Source: an uncultured bacterium
GTDB lineage: Bacteria; Bacillota; Clostridia; Oscillospirales; Oscillospiraceae
Assembly (NCBI GenBank): GCA_946056135.1
Contig: CAMGIN010000006.1
Span: 1-51,816, forward strand
Length of the DNA: 51,816 bases
Reading direction: 5' to 3'
The translations under genes were made by a program, and so were the position numbers. Positions 8,582-16,901 of the stretch are shown piece by piece. The first letter of the stretch is position 1, and each line of letters opens with the position of its first letter. Under the pieces are notes generated by a model, which saw only the letters and a list, made by a program, of their open reading frames with translations, was not told where the DNA came from and searched no databases.

Positions 8582-8803
8582 ATGTGTAAAGAGATTCAAA
8601 CATACTGGGCATCCCTGGACCGGAAGATCACCGTAAATCAGCGGGAGATGGTGCTTGGCCTCACCGCCTGCACCTTGGCAGGCATTCTGGTGGGAATTCT
8701 GGTAAGTCCCAGAAAAAACCAGACCATTGGAAGCTTCAACGGCAACAACAATGTTCCGCCGGAAGAAGCAGCCCTGGAAATCCCCGACGAGGAAGAGGGG
8801 TAA
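8582..8803 (+). CDS. Small single-pass membrane protein, unknown function
   Basis: The 73-aa product starts MCKEIQTYWASLDRKIT. It has one hydrophobic segment at about residues 24-42 (ending TLAGILVGILV) and a very acidic C-terminus (PPEEAALEIPDEEEG). I do not recognise the family. An AAGGAG site overlapping the relA stop codon places the ATG at 8582, and dtd begins 5 nt after the stop, so it sits inside the relA-dtd operon. The layout suggests a short cytoplasmic N-terminus, a membrane helix and a soluble acidic tail; the topology is unclear. Confidence 0.75.
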   Translation: MCKEIQTYWASLDRKITVNQREMVLGLTACTLAGILVGILVSPRKNQTIGSFNGNNNVPPEEAALEIPDEEEG

Positions 8804-8807
8804 TGGT

Positions 8808-9275
8808 ATGCGCGCAGTATTAACCAGAGTCCGCTCCGCCTCCGTAACCATTGACGGGGAGGTTGTGGGCAAAATCGGCAGAGGGTTTCTGATCCTTCTG
8901 GGCGTCGGCCCCAACGATACGGAAAAAGAGTGCCGGTATCTCGCGGAAAAAGCTTTGGGGCTTCGGATTTTCACCGATGAAAATGATAAAATGAACTTAG
9001 GGCTGGACGCCGTCAACGGAGAAGTCCTGGTGGTCAGCCAGTTCACCCTCTATGGCAATTGCCGCAAGGGCCGCCGCCCCAGCTTCACCGATGCGGCAGG
9101 CCCCGAGCTGGGCAATGAACTGTACGAAAAATTTCTGTCCATCTGCGCAGAACTGGGCTATCCGCCCCAGCATGGCCGGTTCGGCGCGGACATGCAGGTG
9201 GAGTCCATCAACGACGGCCCCGTGACGCTGATCCTGGACACCGATCAGCTGATGGACACGCCGAGAAGAAAGTAA
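8808..9275 (+). CDS. dtd: D-aminoacyl-tRNA deacylase
   Basis: Dtd removes D-amino acids (and Gly from tRNA-Ala) mischarged on tRNA. The 155-aa product has the normal length and both signature motifs: SQFTLYG (77-83), and NDGPVT with the Gly-cisPro pair (GPVT at 137-140). The ATG at 8808 follows GAGG and lies only 5 nt after the small membrane-protein gene. The order rel-dtd is common in Firmicutes. Confidence 0.96.
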   Translation: MRAVLTRVRSASVTIDGEVVGKIGRGFLILLGVGPNDTEKECRYLAEKALGLRIFTDENDKMNLGLDAVNGEVLVVSQFTLYGNCRKGRRPSFTDAAGPELGNELYEKFLSICAELGYPPQHGRFGADMQVESINDGPVTLILDTDQLMDTPRRK

Positions 9276-9330
9276 TGCTGAATGATGAAGGCTGAATTAC
9301 GGCAATTCCTTTCATTCAGCATTCAGCATT
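9274..9330. repeat. Short palindromic repeat, TGCATTC heptad type
   Basis: TGCTGAATGATGAA at the left is answered by TTCATTCAGCATTCAGCA at the right, around a core of about 20 nt. It begins at the dtd stop codon and ends about 20 nt before the next start. Confidence 0.7.
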
Positions 9331-9350
9331 ATCAGGAAAGGGTAAATTAT

Positions 9351-9938
9351 ATGCTTCAAGTCCACGCCCTTGCGTTGGGGGCTTACCAGACCAACTGCTA
9401 TATCATCCATGACGAAGCCTCCATGACCTGCTGCGTCATTGATCCCGGCTATACCCCGGAGGTCGTTCTGGACAAGTTGTTTGACCTTGGGTTAACACTG
9501 GAAGCGATCCTGCTGACCCACGGTCACTTTGACCATGTTGGCGGCGTGAAGGATCTGGCCGCCGAGACCGGGTGCCAGGTATACCTGTGCACCGAAGACC
9601 TGGGGATGCCGCCTCAATTGACCGCCGGTTCCCTGTACTATACCAAGGCCTACGGCGAAGGCGACAAGCTGCACCTGGCAGGTTTGGACATCGATGTGAT
9701 CCAGACCCCAGGTCACACCCCCGGTTCCGTATGCCTGCTGGTGAATGACACCATGTTCTCCGGCGACACGTTGTTTGCCGGTTCCTGCGGACGCACCGAC
9801 CTGCCCGGCGGTGACTGGTCCGCCATGAAAAAATCCCTGGCCCGCCTATCTTCCCTGGAAAACAACTACTGGGTCTTGCCCGGCCACGGAGAATCGACTT
9901 CCTTGGCAGAGGAAAAGCGATATAATCCCTACATGTAA
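9351..9938 (+). CDS. MBL-fold metallo-hydrolase (glyoxalase-II-like)
   Basis: The 195-aa protein is a compact metallo-beta-lactamase-fold hydrolase. It contains the zinc motif THGHFDH (H57, H59, D61, H62), the TPGHTPGS histidine, the metal-bridging Asp in FSGDTLF and the final PGHGES histidine. This is the short GloB-like/YcbL group, which hydrolyses thioesters such as S-lactoylglutathione in some bacteria; the substrate here is unknown. The ATG at 9351 follows GGAAAGGG. It lies between dtd and hemZ, a conserved order in Clostridia. Fold certain, substrate not. Confidence 0.88.
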   Translation: MLQVHALALGAYQTNCYIIHDEASMTCCVIDPGYTPEVVLDKLFDLGLTLEAILLTHGHFDHVGGVKDLAAETGCQVYLCTEDLGMPPQLTAGSLYYTKAYGEGDKLHLAGLDIDVIQTPGHTPGSVCLLVNDTMFSGDTLFAGSCGRTDLPGGDWSAMKKSLARLSSLENNYWVLPGHGESTSLAEEKRYNPYM

Positions 9939-9942
9939 AGAA

Positions 9943-9967
9943 ATGCAGAATGCAAAATGCGGAATGA
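9943..9967. repeat. Single arm of a TGCATTC heptad repeat
   Basis: The sequence contains AATGCAGAATGCAAAATGC with 7-nt periodicity. No matching inverted arm was seen before hemZ. Confidence 0.5.
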
Positions 9968-10015
9968 AAATTACAGAAATTGTTTTGCGTTCTTCTTTTT
10001 TTCACGAGGAATACT

Positions 10016-11437
10016 ATGAAATTGACACTCATTGGTCATGATGACCGTTATGCCGTGGAGCAGCTGCAGCTGGCGCTGTTCCCGGACAATACTGAAGGAG
10101 AAGCTGTCTCCACCCTGCACCGGGGTGAAATCTGGCTCACCGCCACCGCGAAAATCACCGTGAACGGGAAGACCGTCTGCCGCAGCCGCCGGTTACAAGC
10201 TGATCAAGAAACCGTCCGTCTGCGCAGGAGATGCCTGCAGCAGAGCTATTACCTGGCAGCAAAAGAGCTGCTGCCCGTTACTCCGCCCTGGGGCGCACTG
10301 GCAGGGGTCCGGCCCACCAAAATCACCACCAAGCACATGCTGGAGGGCGGCACTCCAGCCTCCGCGAACAAGCTGTTAAAGGATGTCTACTATGTAACGG
10401 AGGATCGGCGCAGGCTCGCCATTGATTGCTCCGTCTCCACGGTGAAGGCCGCAAAGCTGCTGGAGCCGGGAGATCTGTCGCTGTATGTAGGCATCCCCTT
10501 CTGCCCCACCCGCTGCACCTACTGCAGCTTTGTCAGCCGCACCATTGGAAAAAAGACGGAGCTTCTGGAACCGTATCTGGCCGCCCTGCTGAAGGAGATT
10601 GCCGTCACCGGAGCCCTGCTGAAGCAGTCCGGCAGAAGCGTGCGCACGGTCTACATCGGCGGGGGCACCCCTACCACCTTGTCTGAATCTCAGATCGCCC
10701 GCCTGCTGGATGCCATCCGGGACTGCTTTGACCTCAGCCGCTGTATTGAGTTCACCGTGGAGGGTGGACGTCCGGACACGCTGGATGCGGATAAACTCCG
10801 CTCCATCCGGGCGCATGGGGCGGACCGCATGAGCATCAATCCCCAGACCATGGCCGATTCCGTTCTCCGGGCCTGTGGACGGCCCCACAAGGGAGAAGAT
10901 GTCCTCCGGGCTTACCGGGAGGCTGTGGACGCAGGCTTTGCCGCCATCAACATGGACCTGATTGCGGGCCTGCCCACGGACACCATCGACGGCTTCCGCT
11001 ATTCCCTGGACACCGTAGCCGAAATGCGCCCCGCGAACATCACAGTACACACTCTGGCGCTGAAAAAAGGCGCCGACCTGTTTGAGCGCCGGGAGAACCT
11101 GCCCAGCGCGGAAGATGTGTCCGCCATGGTTGCCTATGCCAACGATACCCTCCGCGCCCTGGGCTACAAGCCCTACTACCTGTACCGGCAGAAGTACATG
11201 TCCGGCAGCTTCGAGAACGTGGGCTGGAGCCGGGACAATTTGGACTGTCTGTATAACATCTACATGATGGAAGAGGTCCACACCATTCTCTCTCTGGGTG
11301 GCGGCGGCATGAACAAGGTCAACCTGCCCGACGGTACCCTGCGCCGTTTCCACAACCCCAAATTCCCCGAACAGTACATCGAAATGCTGGACACCGTCCT
11401 GAAACAGAAGGAAGAACTGTTCGCCCTGATGAATTAA
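10016..11437 (+). CDS. hemZ: HemZ-type radical SAM protein (coproporphyrinogen dehydrogenase-like)
   Basis: This is a radical SAM enzyme of the HemN/HemZ family. The 473-aa protein has an N-terminal extension of about 150 residues, then GIPFCPTRCTYCSFVS with the 4Fe-4S cysteines C163, C167 and C170, the SAM-binding YIGGGTPTTLSE and MNMDLIAGLP-like strands. The extension and overall length fit HemZ rather than HemW or HemN. HemZ was first linked to anaerobic coproporphyrinogen III oxidation, but biochemical proof is limited, and no other heme gene is in this window. The ATG at 10016 follows GAGGA. Confidence 0.87.
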   Translation: MKLTLIGHDDRYAVEQLQLALFPDNTEGEAVSTLHRGEIWLTATAKITVNGKTVCRSRRLQADQETVRLRRRCLQQSYYLAAKELLPVTPPWGALAGVRPTKITTKHMLEGGTPASANKLLKDVYYVTEDRRRLAIDCSVSTVKAAKLLEPGDLSLYVGIPFCPTRCTYCSFVSRTIGKKTELLEPYLAALLKEIAVTGALLKQSGRSVRTVYIGGGTPTTLSESQIARLLDAIRDCFDLSRCIEFTVEGGRPDTLDADKLRSIRAHGADRMSINPQTMADSVLRACGRPHKGEDVLRAYREAVDAGFAAINMDLIAGLPTDTIDGFRYSLDTVAEMRPANITVHTLALKKGADLFERRENLPSAEDVSAMVAYANDTLRALGYKPYYLYRQKYMSGSFENVGWSRDNLDCLYNIYMMEEVHTILSLGGGGMNKVNLPDGTLRRFHNPKFPEQYIEMLDTVLKQKEELFALMN

Positions 11438-11497
11438 AAGTTGAAAGGGAATCGAAATTGATCGCAGCAGCACTTCAACTTCCCACTTTCAACTTCT
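11438..11497. repeat. Short inverted repeat with AGTTGAA units
   Basis: AAGTTGAAAGGGAA at the left is answered by TTCCCACTTTCAACTT at the right. It resembles the heptad repeats in layout but has a third arm sequence. Confidence 0.55.
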
Positions 11498-11531
11498 CCG
11501 ATAACGTCCCTTACGAAAGGAAGGATTTCCC

Positions 11532-12848
11532 TTGGACACCCTGATTTCCAACGTCACCGCCGTGACCATGAATCCCAGAATGGAGGTGCTCTTCGGCGCT
11601 TATATCGGCATCGAAGACGGAAAGATCGTCTCCATCTCCAAAAAGCCCCCCGCGCAGGCGCCGAAAACCATCATTGAGGGCACCGGCATGGTGGCCATTC
11701 CCGGTCTCATTAACTGCCATACCCATCTGGCTACCTCCGTCCTGCGCAGCTACACGGACGACCTGGGCAATGCGGATGCCCTCCAGTTCCTGCTGCAAAA
11801 GGAGGCCAAAATGGACTCCCGCACCGCCAAAGCCGCCGCACTGCTGTCCATCGCAGAGTGCCTGCGCTTCGGTGTCACCTCTGTATCTGACCTGTACTAC
11901 TACCCCAACGCCACCGCCGAGGCCGTGGCCCAGGCCGGCATCAAGGCCAATCTGGCGCTGTCCAGCTACCGGTTTATCGACCAGAACGAGGACTTCGATT
12001 TTGAAACCGACGAGCAGTGCCGGGAGCTTGTCCGGGTTGTGGACAAGTGGCACGGCTATGACGGCGGGCGCATCCGCATCGACGCCGGGATCTACGCCGA
12101 GTACACCAGCAACTACAAGCTCTGGGAGGGCCTGGCGGGTTACGCTTCGGAAAAGGGCATCGGCATGCAGCTGCACCTGGCTCAAACCCAGGGTGAAGTG
12201 GACTCCTGCCTGGACCGCACCGGCATGGGACCCGGAGAGCTGTTAAACTGCCACAATCTCTTCGCCGTTCCCGCTACCGCCGCTGGCTGTACATATCTGG
12301 AGGAACATGAGCGTAAACTCCTTGGTAAGAAGAAGGTTACCGCCGTGGCAACCCCGCTGACCGCCTACAAAAACGGGCAGGCTTCCACCCCCATTCTGGA
12401 CTGCGTCAAGGCAGGGATGAATGTGGCCCTGGGCACCGACGGCACCATTGAGAGCGGCAACCTGGATATGTTCGAGGTCATGCGCTTTGCCGCCATGTCC
12501 GCCCGGAAGGAAAGCGGCGACCCGGCGGCTCTGCCCTCCTCCGCCGCCCTGATGATGGCAACCGTCACCGGTGCCCAGGCCCAGGGCCGGGCAAAGGAGT
12601 GCGGCATGCTGCAGGTGGGCATGGACGCGGACCTGGCGCTGGTGGACTTCACCGCGCCCCACCTGATGCCCTGCCACAACGTACTGAACGGTCTCGTCTG
12701 GTCTGCCAAGGGCGGCGACGTGGCCATGACCATGGTTCGCGGTCAGATTCTGTACCAAAACGGCAGATTCCCTACCATCGACCTGAAAGAGGTCGTGGAA
12801 GAGCTGACCAGCTACGCAATTCCGACCCTGTTTGAAGACCAGAAGTGA
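11532..12848 (+). CDS. Amidohydrolase, MtaD/SAH-deaminase-like
   Basis: The 438-aa metal-dependent amidohydrolase belongs to the group that deaminates S-adenosylhomocysteine, 5'-methylthioadenosine or related nucleosides. Visible features are the metal-binding NCHTHLATSVLRS (H63, H65), a third His in LHLAQTQGEV near 215, and the GTDGTIESGNLDMFEVMR segment with the catalytic Asp. Classic MtaD proteins have LHxxET at the third site; here it is LHLAQT, so the Glu is replaced by Gln and activity should not be assumed. The start is TTG (11532), preceded by AAGGAAGG. It stands between hemZ and a flippase gene. Confidence 0.8.
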   Translation: MDTLISNVTAVTMNPRMEVLFGAYIGIEDGKIVSISKKPPAQAPKTIIEGTGMVAIPGLINCHTHLATSVLRSYTDDLGNADALQFLLQKEAKMDSRTAKAAALLSIAECLRFGVTSVSDLYYYPNATAEAVAQAGIKANLALSSYRFIDQNEDFDFETDEQCRELVRVVDKWHGYDGGRIRIDAGIYAEYTSNYKLWEGLAGYASEKGIGMQLHLAQTQGEVDSCLDRTGMGPGELLNCHNLFAVPATAAGCTYLEEHERKLLGKKKVTAVATPLTAYKNGQASTPILDCVKAGMNVALGTDGTIESGNLDMFEVMRFAAMSARKESGDPAALPSSAALMMATVTGAQAQGRAKECGMLQVGMDADLALVDFTAPHLMPCHNVLNGLVWSAKGGDVAMTMVRGQILYQNGRFPTIDLKEVVEELTSYAIPTLFEDQK

Positions 12849-12885
12849 GATAGATATTCGATATCTCCTGTCTATCTTATTTCCT
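12847..12885 (+). terminator. Weak intrinsic terminator after the amidohydrolase gene
   Basis: GATAGATATTCGATATC is followed by TCTATCTTATTT. The stem is short and AT-rich, so termination may be partial. Confidence 0.35.
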
Positions 12886-12922
12886 GATTGTCTTCATTTT
12901 CCTCCGCAGAAAGGATGAAACC

Positions 12923-14518
12923 ATGTCTGATACGCAAAAAAAACAAAACTACCTCCAAGGTACTGCCCTTCTGGCTATGGCTACTGCGATTGTGAAAGTC
13001 ATCGGCGCGCTGTATAAGATCCCCCTCAACGCCATCATCGGCGCCCAGGGCTTCGGTTACTTCAATACTGCCTATGAGATTTACAACGTCCTGCTGATGG
13101 TCTCCACCGCCGGACTGCCCGTGGCCATGAGCCGCATGATCTCCCAGGCCAACTCCCTGGGCCACTACAACCAGGTCCGCCGGATCTACCGCACCGCAAG
13201 GGGCATCTTCCTGGGTCTCGGCATCACGGGGAGCTTCTTCATGACGGTGTTCTGCCGCCAGTTGGCCCAGTTCCAGAACCAGCCTGACGCCTGGGCCGCC
13301 ATCGGCTGCCTGGGCCCCTGCGTGCTGCTGATCTGCATCATGAGCACCTACCGGGGCTTCTTCCAGGGGCAAGGCAACATGCTCCCCACCTCCGTCTCCC
13401 AGGTGCTGGAGGCCGTGGCCAAGCTCATCGTCGGCATTATCGCCGCCGTGGCGCTGCTGAAGCTGACAAGCAGCGTTCCTTTGGCTGCAGGCGGCGCCAT
13501 CCTGGGCGTCACCGCCAGCTGTCTGATCTCCTCGTTCTACCTCTTTGGCCGGTTCCGCAAAAGCTTCCGGGCTCTCCCCGCAACCCAGGAGGAACCTCGT
13601 TCCTATAGCGACACTGCCAAGGGATTGCTGGTCATTGCCATCCCTATCACCATCGGCTCCGCGGGACTGCAGCTGCTGACCATGCTGGAGACAAAAATCT
13701 ACATGGGGCAGCTGCTGGGATTGGGCTACAGCCAGAATGCCGCCGACACCATGCGGGGCATCTACGGTATGACCCAAACCATCTACAACATGCCCTGCGC
13801 CTTCATCACGCCCATCACCATCAGCATCATCCCCGCCATCACCGCCCAGCTGACGCTGTGCAAGGACGAAGATGCCAGAGCCACAGAGGAATCCGCCGCC
13901 CGGATCACCGGTCTGATTTCCATGCCCTGTGCCTTCGGTCTGGCTCTTCTGGCGGAGCCCATCACTGCCCTTCTGGGAGGCTATTCCGGGGAAAATCTGG
14001 CCCTGGCCACCAAGCTCATGACCGTGCTGGGTATTTCCATCAGCTTCAACGCCATCGTCCTGGTGACCACCGCCATCATGCAGGCCCACGGCCACGCTGT
14101 CCGTCCGGTGATCAATATGCTCATCGGCGGCGTGCTGAAACTGGCGGCGGTGTATATTCTAACCGGGAATCCCAATATTGGCATTGTTGGCACCCCTGTG
14201 GGTACCCTGCTGTGCTATATGGCGATCACGATCCTGAATCTGATTTCCATGCGTTCCCTTCTGAGTCATCCCCCCGCCATTGTAAAAAACCTGGCACGTC
14301 CGTTCCTGGCTGCCGCCGTCATGGGGGTATTCGTATGGGGCGTCCTGGCGGGCCTGAAAGCCATCGGTATCACCAGCCGTCTGATCCTGTGCGCCCTGCC
14401 CATTATGGTGGGCGTGGTGGTTTATCTTGTGGCCGCCGTCAAGCTCAAGGTCGTGACCCACGAGGACTGCCTGCTGCTGCCCAAGGGCGAAAAAATTGCG
14501 AAACTTCTGAAACTATGA
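12923..14518 (+). CDS. Polysaccharide/lipid flippase of the MATE-like MVF family (SpoVB/YabM type)
   Basis: The 531-aa polytopic membrane protein starts with GTALLAMATAIVKVIGALYKIPL, the opening typical of SpoVB/YabM/MurJ proteins. About 14 hydrophobic segments follow. Members move lipid-linked cell-wall or spore-cortex precursors across the membrane. In B. subtilis yabM lies just upstream of mazG-yabO-yabP-yabQ-divIC. Here the next genes are hup and rqcP (yabO), which favours the YabM/SpoVB type over MurJ proper. The ATG at 12923 follows AAAGGAT. Confidence 0.83.
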   Translation: MSDTQKKQNYLQGTALLAMATAIVKVIGALYKIPLNAIIGAQGFGYFNTAYEIYNVLLMVSTAGLPVAMSRMISQANSLGHYNQVRRIYRTARGIFLGLGITGSFFMTVFCRQLAQFQNQPDAWAAIGCLGPCVLLICIMSTYRGFFQGQGNMLPTSVSQVLEAVAKLIVGIIAAVALLKLTSSVPLAAGGAILGVTASCLISSFYLFGRFRKSFRALPATQEEPRSYSDTAKGLLVIAIPITIGSAGLQLLTMLETKIYMGQLLGLGYSQNAADTMRGIYGMTQTIYNMPCAFITPITISIIPAITAQLTLCKDEDARATEESAARITGLISMPCAFGLALLAEPITALLGGYSGENLALATKLMTVLGISISFNAIVLVTTAIMQAHGHAVRPVINMLIGGVLKLAAVYILTGNPNIGIVGTPVGTLLCYMAITILNLISMRSLLSHPPAIVKNLARPFLAAAVMGVFVWGVLAGLKAIGITSRLILCALPIMVGVVVYLVAAVKLKVVTHEDCLLLPKGEKIAKLLKL

Positions 14519-14536
14519 CTTTTTTCAAAAAATATC

Positions 14537-14565
14537 TTGCTTTTTTCTCCAAGTTATGTTAATCT
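14537..14565 (+). promoter_or_regulatory. Promoter of hup-rqcP
   Basis: TTGCTT (14537-14542) and TAATCT (14560-14565) are separated by 17 nt. The leader of about 75 nt contains a small palindrome, CCAGAGGCCTGG. Confidence 0.5.
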
Positions 14566-14646
14566 AAAAACCGATTTTCACACTTCCCCCAGAGGCCTGG
14601 AAATGTGCCTGCATGGGAGTCTTCTCAGGAAAGAGGAATAGAAACT

Positions 14647-14922
14647 ATGAACAAAACCGAACTCATTGCCGCCGCTGCTGAAAGCGCCGGTCTGACGAAA
14701 AAGGATACGGAGCGGGTACTGAACGCCGCCATCGACGCCATCACCGCCGCCCTGGTCAAGGGAGACAAGGTGCAGCTCTCCGGCTTCGGCACCTTTGAGA
14801 CCAAGGAGCGGGAGGCACGGGTAGGCCGCAATCCCCACACCAAGGAAGCCATCACCATCCCCGCCGCCCGGGTTCCCTCCTTCAAGGCCAGCAAGGCGCT
14901 GAAGGACAACGTGGCTAAGTAA
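14647..14922 (+). CDS. hup: HU family DNA-binding protein
   Basis: HU is the nucleoid-associated protein that bends DNA as a homodimer. The 91-aa product has the standard length and the family motif SGFGTFETKEREAR near 45-58, followed by the DNA-binding arm RVGRNPHTKEAITIPA. The ATG at 14647 is chosen because the mature HU start (MNKTELI) is unmistakable. It is followed after 3 nt by rqcP. Confidence 0.97.
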   Translation: MNKTELIAAAAESAGLTKKDTERVLNAAIDAITAALVKGDKVQLSGFGTFETKEREARVGRNPHTKEAITIPAARVPSFKASKALKDNVAK

Positions 14923-14925
14923 GCT

Positions 14926-15165
14926 ATGAGACTGGACAAATTTCTGAAGGTCTCCCGTCTGATCAAGCGCCGCACTGTAGCCAACGAGGCCTGCGACAAT
15001 GGCCGCATCAGCGTCAACGGGCGGGTGGTAAAGGCCAGTTACGACGTGAAAGTAGGCGACAAAATTGAGATCGCCATGGGCGCCAGAACGGTGGCCGTGG
15101 AGGTCCTCCAGGTAGCCGAAGCCGTCCGCAAGGATGACGCCTCCGGCATGTACAAGGAAGTATAA
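14926..15165 (+). CDS. rqcP: S4-domain RNA-binding protein RqcP (YabO)
   Basis: The 79-aa protein is a single S4 domain (MRLDKFLKVSRLIKRRTVANE). This is the YabO/HslR-like family; in B. subtilis YabO, renamed RqcP, works with RqcH to add Ala tails on stalled 50S-nascent-chain complexes. The length and the neighbourhood next to a hup gene and a SpoVB/YabM-type gene match. yabP, yabQ and divIC, which usually follow, are absent: a strong terminator comes directly after the stop codon. Confidence 0.9.
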   Translation: MRLDKFLKVSRLIKRRTVANEACDNGRISVNGRVVKASYDVKVGDKIEIAMGARTVAVEVLQVAEAVRKDDASGMYKEV

Positions 15166-15216
15166 AATCACCCTCTGCAAACGATCCGGGTTTGCAGAGG
15201 GTGATTTTCTATTTTT
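15164..15216 (+). terminator. Strong intrinsic terminator after rqcP
   Basis: AAAATCACCCTCTGCAAAC pairs with GGTTTGCAGAGGGTGATTTT and is followed by CTATTTTT. Confidence 0.92.
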
Positions 15217-15264
15217 GGGTAACAATTCCGTCGTGATCGCTTCTTCGCTAATACACCATTCCAG

Positions 15265-15918
15265 TCAACAGCAGAAGAACATGCCCCGTCCGCCGCAGCA
15301 GAAGATATTCATCAGATAGCACAGACACAATCCTGTGCAGGGATTGCCGCCCATGGAGAAGCCCCGGAAGTTCCCCGCCTGCCGGCGGTAGGCCGCACCG
15401 CCGTTCTCGATCTGGTTCAGGGCGTCCAGGTATTCCTCGTTGCTGGGGTCCATGCTCACCGCTTTGCGGATATGCTCCAGCGCGGTGACCTGGTTGCCCA
15501 GGCCATCGTTGGCCAGGGCGCTGAGGTAGTACCACCGGGCGTCCCGGTCTGTACAGCTGTTCAGGGTATTCAGGGCCTCCTGATAGCGCCCGAAGCGCAG
15601 ATACTGGTACGCCGCCTGCTGATACTGGTCGCCGGTCTGGCCGCCATAGCTCTGCTGCTGGCGGTACCCGCCGAAGGGATCGTAGTAGCCGCCATAGCCG
15701 CCCTGGCTGCCGTAACCGCCCTGGTTTGCCTGCGCTTTCTCCGGGTTCTTGATCTGCTCGTAGGCCGCGTTGACCTCCTGCATTTTCCGGGCAGCTTCTT
15801 TGTCTCCGGGATTCAGGTCCGGATGGTATTTTTTCGCCAGATTCCGGTAGGCCCGCTTGATCTCTTCGTCAGAGGCATCCGGACTGACGCCCAATACTTT
15901 ATAAGGATCCTCAATCAT
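15265..15918 (-). CDS. J-domain protein with TPR-like repeats and Cys-rich tail
   Basis: The 217-aa protein starts with a J-domain (residues 4-60, [23 protein letters not shown] motif in [11 protein letters not shown]), which recruits and stimulates DnaK. A Gly/Tyr/Gln-rich linker (about 70-98) and a TPR-like region (about 105-165) follow. The tail is Cys-rich and hydrophobic ([17 protein letters not shown] and a final FFCC), suggesting membrane association or metal binding. It overlaps the upstream DUF5685 gene by 8 nt, so the two are translationally coupled. Chaperone targeting to a special substrate is plausible but not shown. Confidence 0.85.
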   Translation of the reverse strand: MIEDPYKVLGVSPDASDEEIKRAYRNLAKKYHPDLNPGDKEAARKMQEVNAAYEQIKNPEKAQANQGGYGSQGGYGGYYDPFGGYRQQQSYGGQTGDQYQQAAYQYLRFGRYQEALNTLNSCTDRDARWYYLSALANDGLGNQVTALEHIRKAVSMDPSNEEYLDALNQIENGGAAYRRQAGNFRGFSMGGNPCTGLCLCYLMNIFCCGGRGMFFCC

Positions 15919-16747
15919 CCGTGGAGCCCTCCTCTTTCCCGCTTCGTTTGTAATTCATCCATATACCGCTGTACAGGATATTGTCCAGCAGCGCCTTGTC
16001 CTGCACCAGAGGCAGCTTCTCAAAAGCAGCCGTGGCTCTGCCTATGGTCAGCACCAGGTATTCCTTCCACCGGGGCCAGTCCTTGCCGGTTCCCATGGCA
16101 AGATAGGGGTTATACTTTCCCTTCCGCTTGTCCTTGTCATAGTCCAGCGCCGCGTCCAGCAGGTAGATGAACCGGCCCAGGCTGTCGCCAAGCTGCATGA
16201 GATCCGGCGCCCACATATCCTCTTCATAAGTAAGAATCTGGGCCATCAGGCTGCCGAACACACCGGCCGGTTCGTCCGGATTGGCGCAATCCGCCTTCTC
16301 CAGCTCCGAAAGCTTCGCAATGCCCTCCCGGATGGCGCCGCACTGCCTGGGGTATCGGGTCTCAATATCCGGCAGACTTTTCTCCAGGATGCGCGCCATC
16401 TTTTTCGCGGAACGCTTCCCGTCGTCCTGCCAGTCGTCCAGGCAGTTATAGTAGGCCAGCACCACATTCATATCCGCGGCATACCGGACAAACTGATTGT
16501 CGATCCACGGGCGGTGCTTCAGAGGATGCAATGTACAGGCGTCCTTCCCAGAGGCTTCTTCCGGCTCATACAAGCTCATCAGCAGCAGCGCCAGGAACGC
16601 CATGTCATAGCTCAGCCCCAGACGGGCCCCGCTGCCGGACTGGGCCTGAATCCTCCGGCAGATGCCGCAATACACCGCCCCATAGCGGTCCTGCTGCTCC
16701 TTTGTCAGCTCTTTCCAGCTGGCCACCACATAGCCAAACATTCCCAT
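15911..16747 (-). CDS. DUF5685 family protein, unknown function
   Basis: The 278-aa protein starts [20 protein letters not shown]. The segments [13 protein letters not shown] and [18 protein letters not shown] match the DUF5685 family, found in Clostridia and often next to a DnaJ-like gene. Early Cys residues (YCGICRRI) and a further one ([12 protein letters not shown]) could bind metal. The C-terminal half is helical and acidic ([19 protein letters not shown]). Function is unknown. It overlaps the downstream J-domain gene by 8 nt, suggesting that the two proteins work together. Confidence 0.75.
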   Translation of the reverse strand: MGMFGYVVASWKELTKEQQDRYGAVYCGICRRIQAQSGSGARLGLSYDMAFLALLLMSLYEPEEASGKDACTLHPLKHRPWIDNQFVRYAADMNVVLAYYNCLDDWQDDGKRSAKKMARILEKSLPDIETRYPRQCGAIREGIAKLSELEKADCANPDEPAGVFGSLMAQILTYEEDMWAPDLMQLGDSLGRFIYLLDAALDYDKDKRKGKYNPYLAMGTGKDWPRWKEYLVLTIGRATAAFEKLPLVQDKALLDNILYSGIWMNYKRSGKEEGSTDD

Positions 16748-16862
16748 TTCTCCTTTTTTCTTTTCATCCTAGGCAAAAACTGTGAACAGGGCATAAACAT
16801 GCCAAAAATTTACGAAACATACATAAATAGGGGCGAATTGTTGCCACTGCCGCAAACGATCC

Positions 16863-16900
16863 TTTTCATTTTGCATTCTGCATTCAGCATTTTGCATTTC
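16863..16900. repeat. Single arm of a TGCATTC heptad repeat
   Basis: TTTTGCATTCTGCATTCAGC continues with further 7-nt units up to the yihY stop codon. The rest of the gap (16748-16862) holds the DUF5685 leader and no other structure I can name. Confidence 0.55.
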
Positions 16901-16901
16901 T

